Of a stretch of 5,284 nucleotides of DNA, positions 1 to 5,284 are shown one piece after another (position 1 is the first letter of the stretch; every line of letters begins with the position of its first letter). Origin of the DNA: Myxococcales bacterium (GTDB lineage Bacteria; Myxococcota; Myxococcia; Myxococcales; Anaeromyxobacteraceae); NCBI GenBank assembly GCA_021784995.1, contig JAJYHA010000273.1, positions 1 to 5,284 on the forward strand, given 5' to 3'. The notes under the pieces were generated by a model. It was not told the DNA's origin, did no database searches, and saw only the letters and a list, made by a program, of their open reading frames with translations. Position numbers and translations under genes: made by a program.

Positions 1-1873
1 GGCGCGCCGCCGCGACGCCCGGCGCCCGGGCGATCGGCGCGGGAGGCGCCGGGGCCGGCGGCGGCTCGATCGCCGCCCGGCGAACCTCGGCCGGCAGGTC
101 GGCGCCCCGGATCTCGGTCCCCGGCGCGGTCGCCGCCACCCGCAGCATCGCGTTGCGCAGCTCGCGCACGTTCCCGGGCCAGGGGCCGGACTGCAGCGCC
201 GCGATGGCGTCGTCGGCGAGCCGCAGCCCGGCCCGCCCCACCGCCGCCTCCGCCTCGCCGAGGAAGGCCTCGGCGAGGACCGGGATGTCCTCGCTCCGCT
301 GGCGGAGCGGCGGGATGGCGATGGAGAGGACGTCGAGCCGGTAGAAGAGGTCCTCGCGGAAGCGCCCGGCCGCCACCTCGGCGCGCAGCGCCTTGTTGGA
401 GGCGGCCACGATCCGGACGTCGACGCGGCGCGCCTCGCTGCCGCCGAGGCGGACGACCTCCCGCTCCTGGAGGACGCGCAGCAGCGCGGTCTGCGCCTGG
501 AGCGAGAGCTCGCTCACCTCGTCGAGGAAGAGCGTCCCCCCGGAGGCGTCCTCGAAGCGGCCGGGGCTCCCCTCCCGCCGCCCGCCGGTGAACGCCCCGG
601 CCTCGTAGCCGAAGAGCTCGGACTCGACGAGCGAGGCCGGGATCGACCCGCAGTTGACGGCGACGAAGGGGCCGCCGGCGCGGAGGCTGGCGCCGTGGAT
701 CGACTGCGCGAAGAGCTCCTTGCCGGTCCCCGACTCCCCGGAGAGGACGACCGGCAGCGCGTTGCGCGCCGCCAGGCGCGCCAGCTCCACCGCCCGGAGC
801 AGCGCGCCGGAGCCGCCGAGGATCTGCTCGAAGCCGTACCGGACCGGCGCGGGCGCCGGCGCGCGGGGGCCGGCCGCGTGCCGCGCCCGGTTGGGGGCGA
901 GGTCGGCCGCCGGCACGGCGCGCAGCATGGCGCCGATGGGGCAGCCCTCGTGCAGGACCGGGATGGCCACCACCCGCAGGTCCCGCCAGGCGTGGACCGT
1001 CTCCCCCTCCCCCGGCGACGCCCCGCCGAGCAGGGCGTCCTCGACCGTCCGGCGGAGGTCCGGAGGGAGCCGCCCGGACTCGAGGCCGATCCGGGAGGAG
1101 GCGGGGCCGTTGGCCGCCAGGATCCGGCCGCCGGTGTCGATCGCCACCAGGGCGTCGCCGCTCGCCCGGGCGGCCTGAAAGGAGAAGCGGATCACCTCGT
1201 CGCGGACCGACTGGGCGGCGCGGAGCCGCTCCTCGACGGTCCGGGCGATGGCCCGGGCGGCGACGATCACCTGCGGGCCGTGCGCCTCCCAGGGGCCGGT
1301 GATGTCCACCAGGCCGACCGGGACGTCGCCGCCCGGCGCGAAGATCGGCGCGCCGGCGCAGGTCCAGCGCTGCCAGGCCTCCACGAAGTGCTCGGAGGCG
1401 AAGACCTCGAGCGGCTTCCCCTCGCGGATGGCGGTCCCCGGGCCGTTGGTCCCGACCGACTCCTCGGCCCAGTTCGCGCCCGGGGCGAAGTTGATCTCGG
1501 CGACGCCGTCGAGGACCCGCGGGTGTCCGAGCGCGGCGAGCATCCAGCCGGCGGCGTCGAAGTAGGTGAGGACGTGCTCGACCGCGCCGAGGCGGCGCGC
1601 GAAGTCCTCGAGGATCGGCGCCGCCAGCCGGTAGATCGGATCGCGCCGGCGCCGCTCGTCCAGCTCCTCCGCGCGCAGCGCCCGGGGCGCCCGCCGCTGG
1701 GTCGGATCGACGCCGAACGACTCGCGGGCCCGGCGCCAGGAGCGGGCGATCTCGGCGGGCAGCCCCTCCGGCTCGACCCCGTCCTCGACGAAGCGGAGCC
1801 AGGCCCGATCGACGAACCGGCGCCGCTCGAGCGGCGCGGTGAGCGGCGGGATGAGGCTGGCAGGTGGGGACAT
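1..1873 (-). CDS. AcoR-type sigma-54-dependent transcriptional activator, C-terminus cut by window edge
   Basis: This encodes a bacterial enhancer-binding protein that would use ATP hydrolysis to open sigma-54 RNA polymerase promoters. The frame is open from the ATG at 1873 to the left edge, giving 624 codons. Residues about 80-215 resemble the AcoR GAF sensor domain, including GTNGPGTAI near 141-149. Residues about 228-315 look PAS-like ([16 protein letters not shown]). The AAA+ domain starts near 345, with Walker A GESGTGKE at 379-386, GAFTGG at 426-431, Walker B TLFLDE ending at E452, FRED at 505-508 and PGNVREL at about 566-572. A proline/alanine linker follows, and the expected Fis-type helix-turn-helix would lie beyond base 1. 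A GAGGGA Shine-Dalgarno-like sequence sits just upstream of the start. AcoR relatives sense acetoin, alcohols or related compounds; the ligand here is unknown. The sigma-54 loop reads GAFTGG rather than the usual GAFTGA. The family call is secure; control of the nearby aldehyde dehydrogenase is inference. Confidence 0.95.
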   Translation of the reverse strand, partial: MSPPASLIPPLTAPLERRRFVDRAWLRFVEDGVEPEGLPAEIARSWRRARESFGVDPTQRRAPRALRAEELDERRRRDPIYRLAAPILEDFARRLGAVEHVLTYFDAAGWMLAALGHPRVLDGVAEINFAPGANWAEESVGTNGPGTAIREGKPLEVFASEHFVEAWQRWTCAGAPIFAPGGDVPVGLVDITGPWEAHGPQVIVAARAIARTVEERLRAAQSVRDEVIRFSFQAARASGDALVAIDTGGRILAANGPASSRIGLESGRLPPDLRRTVEDALLGGASPGEGETVHAWRDLRVVAIPVLHEGCPIGAMLRAVPAADLAPNRARHAAGPRAPAPAPVRYGFEQILGGSGALLRAVELARLAARNALPVVLSGESGTGKELFAQSIHGASLRAGGPFVAVNCGSIPASLVESELFGYEAGAFTGGRREGSPGRFEDASGGTLFLDEVSELSLQAQTALLRVLQEREVVRLGGSEARRVDVRIVAASNKALRAEVAAGRFREDLFYRLDVLSIAIPPLRQRSEDIPVLAEAFLGEAEAAVGRAGLRLADDAIAALQSGPWPGNVRELRNAMLRVAATAPGTEIRGADLPAEVRRAAIEPPPAPAPPAPIARAPGVAAAR

Positions 1874-1944
1874 CGTCCCTCGCTGGCCCCCCTCCTCTCG
1901 GACGGAGGCGCACTCTACCGAAAAACCCTACCACCCAGATTGTC

Positions 1945-1979
1945 GCAGGCGCCCCCCTCTTTAGGTTCGCCCCGCCTGC
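1945..1979. repeat. Short inverted repeat in divergent intergenic region
   Basis: GCAGGCG at 1945-1951 is the exact reverse complement of CGCCTGC at 1973-1979, with a 21-base spacer. It lies in the 214-base gap between the divergent activator and ArsC-like genes. The repeat brackets a weak plus-strand sigma-70-like pair, TTGTCG at 1940-1945 and TAGGTT at 1962-1967 with 16 bases between. That layout would suit an operator, but seven-base arms can arise by chance in DNA this rich in G and C, and the promoter match is poor. No regulator is assigned. Confidence 0.25.
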
Positions 1980-2057
1980 ACGCTCCGGAGGCGGCGAGCT
2001 GGATCCGGAGCGCGCTCCGCGCCGACCCGACCCACGTGATGACGGGCGCTTGGCGCC

Positions 2058-2073
2058 GGGCACGCCCCTCGCA
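2058..2073 (+). promoter_or_regulatory. Possible sigma-54 -24/-12 promoter element
   Basis: The sequence GGGCACGCCCCTCGCA matches the sigma-54 consensus TGGCACG-N4-TTGCA at all but two defined positions, and keeps the essential GG-N10-GC spacing (GG at 2059-2060, GC at 2071-2072). The difficulty is its position: transcription would start about 12 bases after the GC, near 2084, only about four bases before the ATG at 2088. The transcript would be almost leaderless and the weak AGG at 2080-2082 would lie outside it. It may therefore be a chance match, or use a start codon further downstream. Confidence 0.3.
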
Positions 2074-2087
2074 ATCGGCAGGTCCGC

Positions 2088-2558
2088 ATGGCGAAGATCA
2101 TCTTCTACGAGAAGCCCGGCTGCAGCGGAAACGAGCGTCAGAAGGCCCTCCTCGCGCGCGCCGGCCACCAGCTCGAGGTGCGCGACCTGCTCTCGCACCC
2201 CTGGACCGAGGCGGAGCTCGGCGCCTTTCTCGGCGATCTCCCGGTCGAGGACTGGTTCGACCGGACCGCCCCGCGGGTGAAGGCGGGGGAGGTCCGCCTC
2301 GCCGGGCTCCCGCGCGGCGAGGCGATGCGGCTCCTCCTCGCCGAGCCGGCCCTGATCCGGCGGCCGCTCCTGCAGGTCGGTGAGCGGCGCGAGGTCGGCT
2401 TCCTCGCGGCGGTGGTGGACGCCTGGATCGGCCTCGAGCCGGCGATCCCGAGCGGCTGCAGCCTCGAGGGGTGCTCGAGCGCCAGCGGCGCCCTCTGCGC
2501 GACGGGGTGCGAGGAGCCTCCGGTGGCGATCGGCCGGGCCGGCGCCCGGAGGTGCTAG
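2088..2558 (+). CDS. ArsC/Spx-superfamily protein, nitrogenase-associated (NifO-like) subgroup
   Basis: A 156-residue thioredoxin-fold protein. The N-terminus, IIFYEKPGCSGNERQKALL, is the beta-strand and Cys-loop of the ArsC/Spx superfamily, with the candidate redox cysteine at C12. LIRRPLLQVGERREVGF at about 89-105 carries the conserved Arg-Arg-Pro segment of that fold. The wording of both motifs, together with WFDRTAPRVKAGEV near 56-69, resembles the family annotated as nitrogenase-associated protein more than true arsenate reductases; this is recognition from memory, and no nif gene is visible. After the fold, residues 121-156 form a tail with cysteines at 124, 129, 137, 141 and 156, which could bind metal or form disulfides. 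The ATG is preceded only by a weak AGG at 2080-2082. The stop shares the bases CTAG with the stop of the opposing membrane-protein gene. The biochemical role is not known from sequence. Confidence 0.88.
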   Translation: MAKIIFYEKPGCSGNERQKALLARAGHQLEVRDLLSHPWTEAELGAFLGDLPVEDWFDRTAPRVKAGEVRLAGLPRGEAMRLLLAEPALIRRPLLQVGERREVGFLAAVVDAWIGLEPAIPSGCSLEGCSSASGALCATGCEEPPVAIGRAGARRC

Positions 2559-2935
2559 CGCTCCGGCTCCGCCGCGACCGGCTCGGCGGTGGTCGCCGCC
2601 GTGGCCCAGTCCGCGGCCCTGATCTCCTGGCTCATCCGGTCGTTGGCGCGGGCCCGCGCGCGGAACCAGACGAGGATGGCGGCGGTCGCGACGAACGACG
2701 CCCCGATCCAGATCGCGGCGATGCGTCCGACCACTCCCAGGAGATCGAGGAGCTGCTCGCCGACACCCCCGGCACCCACCTCACCGGCGCGCGCGGTGCC
2801 CAGCACCAGGGCGAGGAGGAGGATCGAGAGCGCCGGGAGCGCGAGCCGGGAGCGGTCCTCGTCCACGGCGACCGCCGCGAACGAACGAGGATTGCCATGG
2901 TGCGATGGATCGACCGCGAGCATCGCCTGCCTCAT
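2555..2935 (-). CDS. Small membrane protein with two predicted transmembrane helices, function unknown
   Basis: A 126-residue protein I do not recognise. Residues about 32-50 (LALPALSILLLALVLGTARA) and about 67-90 (ending AAILVWF) are hydrophobic enough to span the membrane, separated by a short glycine-rich loop. The second helix is followed by RARARANDR, so by the positive-inside rule both ends should be cytoplasmic. There is no cysteine and no catalytic motif. The polar, alanine-rich C-terminal tail is probably soluble. The start at 2935 is well supported: GAGGT at 2946-2942 sits six bases upstream, and a good sigma-70-like promoter lies just before it. That argues for a real gene rather than for the competing plus-strand frames. 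It ends convergently with the ArsC-like gene, and the two coding regions overlap by four bases. It is probably transcribed on its own. Confidence 0.7.
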   Translation of the reverse strand: MRQAMLAVDPSHHGNPRSFAAVAVDEDRSRLALPALSILLLALVLGTARAGEVGAGGVGEQLLDLLGVVGRIAAIWIGASFVATAAILVWFRARARANDRMSQEIRAADWATAATTAEPVAAEPER

Positions 2936-2962
2936 GGTGTGACCTCACGCCCCCGATTTTTT
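2936..2962 (+). terminator. Weak terminator-like hairpin plus T-run, plus strand
   Basis: GGTGTG at 2936-2941 can pair with CACGCC at 2946-2951 (six pairs including one T-G wobble) around the loop ACCT. Six T residues follow at 2957-2962. The T-run begins five bases after the stem and the stem is short, so it would be a poor intrinsic terminator. If active, it would stop transcripts of the ArsC-like gene that run on antisense through the membrane-protein gene. The same bases hold the membrane gene's Shine-Dalgarno site and predicted transcription start, so the structure could instead be an operator or a coincidence. Confidence 0.2.
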
Positions 2963-2963
2963 G

Positions 2964-2993
2964 ATGATACTCGCCTCGCCCCGGGAGTGACAA
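2964..2993 (-). promoter_or_regulatory. Sigma-70-like promoter for the two-helix membrane protein gene
   Basis: On the minus strand, TTGTCA (2993-2988) and TATCAT (2969-2964) are separated by 18 bases. Each differs from the consensus TTGACA or TATAAT by one base, which is notable in DNA this GC-rich. The predicted start is near 2957, in an A-rich stretch, leaving a leader of about 22 bases that contains GAGGT six bases before the ATG at 2935. Promoter, leader and ribosome-binding site line up well. Confidence 0.6.
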
Positions 2994-3298
2994 ACAAGTG
3001 AAGCGAGATCCACGCCAGGACGAACAGGCCTGGATCCAGCCACCTACATGTCCCTCCTTCAGACCCTGGGTCACCCGTACCTGGCCATATCCCACACACC
3101 CCGTGCGGGACCGAGATCCGGCGAGCGGCCCCAACCCGTGCTCGGCCGTCCTGCAGGAGAAAACAAGGGGGAGCCCGGCCACGTTCCGCGGTCGCCCGCG
3201 GCCCGCGCGCCGCCACGGCCGGCACCGATCAGGGCCTCCCTCGATGGGGAAGGGGGCGGGGATCGCCAGCGCCCGCGGCGGCGGGTACCATCGGCGCC

Positions 3299-3718
3299 AT
3301 GTGGGACCTCGAGCCGCGCACGGCGCTGGAGCGAGCCGTGGCCGGCCTCGCCCTCCTCACCGCGGTCGCCGGGGCGGTCCGGCTCGAGGAGATCGGCGAG
3401 CTGCTCCGCCGCGAGGAGGCTCGCGCCTGGTGGGCCGGCAACGGGCGCGACGTCATCAACGCCCTCGCCCTCCTCGCCATCGCCGCGGCGCTGGTGCTGC
3501 GCGGCTTCCCGCCGCCGGCGGCCCTCGCGGCGAGCGGGCTGCTGACGCTCGCGCTCACCGGGGTCTCCACGCTGGAGGGGCGCCTCCCGGCGCAGGCCCA
3601 CCCGCGGGCGACCGCCCTCGGGATCGGGCTCCTCCTCGCGCTGCCGCTCGTCGCCTGGCCGGGCGGGATCTCGTCCGGCCTCGGCGCCGTGGCGGCGGCC
3701 CTCTTCGCCGACCGCTAG
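3299..3718 (+). CDS. Uncharacterised multi-pass inner-membrane protein
   Basis: A 139-residue hydrophobic protein I cannot assign to a named family. Probable membrane segments are at about 13-28, 53-69, 72-90 and 104-121, possibly with a fifth weaker one at 122-136. Between the first two lies a charged loop, RLEEIGELLRREEARAWWAGNGRDVIN (given as positions 28-54; its key residues are the WW pair at 44-45 and GNGRD at 47-51), which looks like the only non-membrane part able to carry a function. No cysteine or known catalytic motif is present. The ATG at 3299 has no clear Shine-Dalgarno sequence; a GTG at 3338 (residue 14) has GGAG six bases upstream and is a competing start that would shorten or remove residues before the first helix. 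The codon bias matches neighbouring genes. It converges with the DUF779 gene, with 12 bases between the stops. Confidence 0.72.
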   Translation: MWDLEPRTALERAVAGLALLTAVAGAVRLEEIGELLRREEARAWWAGNGRDVINALALLAIAAALVLRGFPPPAALAASGLLTLALTGVSTLEGRLPAQAHPRATALGIGLLLALPLVAWPGGISSGLGAVAAALFADR

Positions 3719-3730
3719 AGGCGCGGCCGG

Positions 3731-4120
3731 TCAGCCGTGGAGCAGGGTCTCCCCCTCCCCGGCGGTGAGCTCCCGGTGCTCGTCGTCGGTGAAGACGCGG
3801 GAGCGGGTGAGGAAGCGGATCCCCTCCCCGCTCTCGAGCGAGAACTGGCCGCCGCGCCCGGGGACGACGTCGATGATCAGCTGGGTGTGGCGCCAGTACG
3901 CGAACTGGGCCGCGCTCATGTAGAACGGGCAGCCGCCGATCTCGCCGAGGAGCCGGTCCGAGTCGCCGACGAGGAGATCGCCGCGGCCGTAGCACATCGG
4001 CGCGCTGCCGTCGCAGCAGCCGCCGGACTGGTGGAACATCAGCTCGCCGTGGCGCGCCTTGAGCTTCTCGACGAGCGCGAGGGCGGCCTCGGTGGCGACG
4101 ACGCGGGGGGGAGGAGCCAT
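3731..4120 (-). CDS. DUF779 family protein, aldehyde dehydrogenase partner
   Basis: A 129-residue soluble protein of the DUF779 family, typical in length. The family signature HQSGGCCDGSAPMC is at residues 30-43, giving H30, C35, C36, D37 and C43. A second conserved-looking block, GGCPFYMSAAQFAYWRHTQL, spans about 62-81 and adds C64, Y67, W76 and H78. This clustering of cysteine and histidine would suit metal or cofactor binding, but I know of no established reaction for the family. Genes of this family are commonly found beside ExaC/AldB-type aldehyde dehydrogenases, as here: the dehydrogenase lies 71 bases upstream on the same strand, so the two are probably co-transcribed. GGAGG four bases before the ATG at 4120 is a strong ribosome-binding site and supports the start. 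The family call is confident; a role in supporting aldehyde oxidation is inferred from gene context. Confidence 0.93.
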   Translation of the reverse strand: MAPPPRVVATEAALALVEKLKARHGELMFHQSGGCCDGSAPMCYGRGDLLVGDSDRLLGEIGGCPFYMSAAQFAYWRHTQLIIDVVPGRGGQFSLESGEGIRFLTRSRVFTDDEHRELTAGEGETLLHG

Positions 4121-4124
4121 GCGA

Positions 4125-4134
4125 CCTCCGGAGG
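4125..4134 (-). promoter_or_regulatory. Palindromic ribosome-binding site of the DUF779 gene
   Basis: The perfect palindrome CCTCCGGAGG contains the GGAGG Shine-Dalgarno core just ahead of the ATG at 4120. It fixes the start codon. The palindrome could let two transcripts pair or, together with flanking C-rich bases, mask the site, but a hairpin with no spacer would be weak, so I treat it simply as a strong ribosome-binding site. Confidence 0.6.
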
Positions 4135-4149
4135 CGGGGGCGGCGCCGC

Positions 4150-4170
4150 CCCCCGGCGAGGCGCCGGGGG
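4150..4170 (-). other. Strong GC hairpin between aldehyde dehydrogenase and DUF779 genes
   Basis: CCCCCGGCG at 4150-4158 and CGCCGGGGG at 4162-4170 form a perfect nine-pair stem with a three-base loop. It lies in the 71-base gap after the dehydrogenase stop codon and before DUF779. There is no T-run on either strand, so it is not a standard intrinsic terminator. It could protect the 3' end of the dehydrogenase message or reduce read-through into DUF779, thereby setting unequal expression of the two genes. Confidence 0.5.
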
Positions 4171-4191
4171 ACGGGCCGACGCCGCGGCGCC

Positions 4192-5284
4192 CTAGAAGAA
4201 GCCGAGCGCCTTCGGCGAGTAGCTCACCAGCAGGTTCTTGGTCTGCTGGTAGTGATCGAGCATCATCTTGTGGGTCTCGCGCCCGATCCCCGACTGCTTG
4301 TAACCGCCGAAGGCGGCGTGCGCCGGGTAGAGGTGGTAGCAGTTGGTCCAGACCCGCCCCGCCTTGATCCCGCGCCCCATCCGGTAGGCCGTGTTGCCGT
4401 CGCGGGTCCAGACGCCCGAGCCGAGGCCGTAGAGGGTGTCGTTGGCGATCGCCAGCGCGTCCGCCTCGTCCTTGAAGGTGGTGACCGCGAGGACCGGGCC
4501 GAAGATCTCCTCCTGGAAGAGCCGCATCTTGTTCTTCCCCTCGAAGACCGTCGGCTTCACGTAGTAGCCGCCCGCCAGGTCGCCGGCGAGGACGTTCCGG
4601 CCGCCGCCGGCCCGGAGCTTCGCCCCCTCCTGCTTGCCGATGTCGATGTAGGAGAGGATCTTCTCCAGCTGCTCGGTCGAGGCCTGGGCGCCGATCATGG
4701 TGTCGGTGTCGAGCGGGTTGCCCTGCTTCACCTTGGCGACCCGGGCCAGCGCCCGCTCCATGAACCGGTCGTAGATCGACTCCTGGACGAGCGCGCGCGA
4801 CGGGCAGGTGCAGACCTCGCCCTGGTTCAGCGCGAACATGGTGAAGCCCTCGAGCGCCTTGTCGAAGAACTCGTCGTCCTTCGCCATCACGTCCTCGAAG
4901 AAGACGTTCGGCGACTTCCCGCCGAGCTCGAGGGTCACCGGGATCAGGTTCTGCGAGGCGTACTGCATGATGAGCCGGCCGGTCGTCGTCTCGCCGGTGA
5001 AGGCGATCTTGGCGATGCGGCTCGAGGAGGCGAGCGGCTTGCCGGCCTCGAGGCCGAAGCCGTTCACCACGTTCAGCACCCCGGGGGGCAGCAGGTCGCC
5101 GATCAGCTCCATCAGCACCAGGATCGACGTCGGGGTCTGCTCGGCCGGCTTCAGCACGACGCAGTTCCCGGCCGCCAGCGCCGGCGCCAGCTTCCAGACG
5201 GCCATGAGGATCGGGAAGTTCCAGGGGATGATCTGGCCGACGACGCCGAGCGGCTCGTGGAAGTGGTAGGCGATCGTGGTGTCG
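4192..5284 (-). CDS. NAD-type aldehyde dehydrogenase, ExaC/AldB acetaldehyde dehydrogenase group, N-terminus cut by window edge
   Basis: The enzyme oxidises an aldehyde, most likely acetaldehyde or another short-chain one, to its acid using NAD(P). The visible 363 codons enter from the right edge with [17 protein letters not shown]. In fragment numbering, PWNFP is at 20-24, VLKPAEQTP at about 43-51 (with the cofactor-binding lysine), FTGETTTGR at 95-103, the general-base glutamate in LELGGKSPN at E119, the nucleophile in GEVCTCPSR at C158 with a second cysteine at 160, and EEIFGPV at about 258-264. It ends in YSPKALGFF and a TAG at 4194-4192. The GEVCTCPSR and GETTTGR wording and this C-terminus fit the ExaC/AldB group of about 506 residues, so roughly 140 N-terminal residues and the promoter are missing. 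The ATG at 5205 is internal, not the start. DUF779 follows on the same strand. Substrate is inferred from group membership. Confidence 0.96.
   Translation of the reverse strand, partial: DTTIAYHFHEPLGVVGQIIPWNFPILMAVWKLAPALAAGNCVVLKPAEQTPTSILVLMELIGDLLPPGVLNVVNGFGLEAGKPLASSSRIAKIAFTGETTTGRLIMQYASQNLIPVTLELGGKSPNVFFEDVMAKDDEFFDKALEGFTMFALNQGEVCTCPSRALVQESIYDRFMERALARVAKVKQGNPLDTDTMIGAQASTEQLEKILSYIDIGKQEGAKLRAGGGRNVLAGDLAGGYYVKPTVFEGKNKMRLFQEEIFGPVLAVTTFKDEADALAIANDTLYGLGSGVWTRDGNTAYRMGRGIKAGRVWTNCYHLYPAHAAFGGYKQSGIGRETHKMMLDHYQQTKNLLVSYSPKALGFF

Larger units (their letters stand above)
2936..3298. other. 363-base intergenic region without a credible gene
   Basis: The region lies between the divergent membrane-protein genes. 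Its left end holds the minus-strand promoter described separately. Bases about 2950-3170 are visibly less GC-rich than the rest of the window. Open frames cross it, but their third codon positions contain many A and T bases (for example ctt, ttt, act, gta, tca, aaa and aat in the minus frame ending at 2932), unlike the genes around it. A perfect 10-base palindrome, CTGGATCCAG, is at 3030-3039. I found no convincing plus-strand promoter for the gene starting at 3299, and no RNA gene or riboswitch that I recognise. Confidence 0.6.

Noticed and set aside
695..2383. A 562-codon plus-strand open frame opposite the sigma-54 activator
   Set aside because: Its translation is low-complexity, rich in Arg, Pro, Gly and Ala, with no recognisable domain. 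The opposite strand encodes a full set of AAA+ motifs, so this is an antisense shadow caused by high GC, and it also runs into the ArsC-like gene.
2570..2605. Competing CCGCCG/CGGCGG hairpins near the shared stop codons, considered as a bidirectional terminator
   Set aside because: There is no T-run on either strand, and the repeats are explained by alanine-rich codons at the C-terminus of the membrane protein.
2589..2942. A 117-codon plus-strand frame opposite the two-helix membrane protein
   Set aside because: Its product is an Arg/Ser/Ala-rich sequence without plausible structure, while the minus-strand frame has two clean hydrophobic helices, a promoter and a ribosome-binding site.
2932..3225. 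A 97-codon minus-strand frame ending in an ATGA overlap with the two-helix membrane protein gene
   Set aside because: The overlap looks like translational coupling, but the frame has many A/T third positions and no recognisable protein features, and it contains the better-supported promoter of the downstream gene.
3555..3995. A 146-codon minus-strand frame overlapping both the multi-pass membrane protein and DUF779 genes
   Set aside because: The translation is mostly Arg and Pro, and it conflicts with two better-supported genes in other frames.
4808..5269. A 153-codon plus-strand frame opposite the aldehyde dehydrogenase
   Set aside because: It is an antisense shadow of a gene with clear catalytic motifs on the minus strand.

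Overview
This 5284-base window is a very GC-rich (roughly three-quarters G+C by eye), densely packed bacterial chromosome segment. The strong G/C bias at third codon positions, the sigma-54 activator, the ArsC-like nitrogenase-associated family protein and the overall gene style suggest a high-GC proteobacterium or myxobacterium. Anaeromyxobacter-type Myxococcota is my best guess, but this is inference from composition and gene content, not a sequence match.

Layout from left to right. (1) Bases 1-1873, minus strand: an AcoR-type sigma-54-dependent activator with GAF, PAS-like and AAA+ domains; its C-terminal DNA-binding end lies outside the window. (2) Bases 1874-2087: a divergent intergenic region with a short inverted repeat and a sequence resembling a sigma-54 promoter. 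(3) Bases 2088-2558, plus strand: a small thioredoxin-fold protein of the ArsC/Spx superfamily, closest in motif to the nitrogenase-associated subgroup, with a cysteine-rich tail. (4) Bases 2555-2935, minus strand: a two-helix membrane protein of unknown function whose stop codon overlaps the previous gene's stop. It has a convincing sigma-70-like promoter and Shine-Dalgarno site. (5) Bases 2936-3298: a non-coding stretch, part of which is less GC-rich. (6) Bases 3299-3718, plus strand: an uncharacterised multi-pass membrane protein. (7) Bases 3731-4120, minus strand: a DUF779 protein. (8) Bases 4192-5284, minus strand: an NAD-type aldehyde dehydrogenase of the ExaC/AldB acetaldehyde dehydrogenase group, with its N-terminus cut off by the window edge.

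The functional core is probably an alcohol/aldehyde catabolic module: the dehydrogenase is transcribed into DUF779, and an AcoR-type activator is encoded about 1.9 kb away. AcoR-type regulators commonly control acetoin, alcohol and aldehyde dehydrogenase genes, so a regulatory link is plausible but not shown here, because the dehydrogenase promoter is outside the window. The three intervening genes show no obvious connection to this pathway. I found no mobile element, CRISPR array, tRNA or rRNA. I see no clear previously undescribed system; the most curious items are the DUF779 partner protein, the cysteine-rich tail on the ArsC-like protein, and the GAFTGG variant in the activator.
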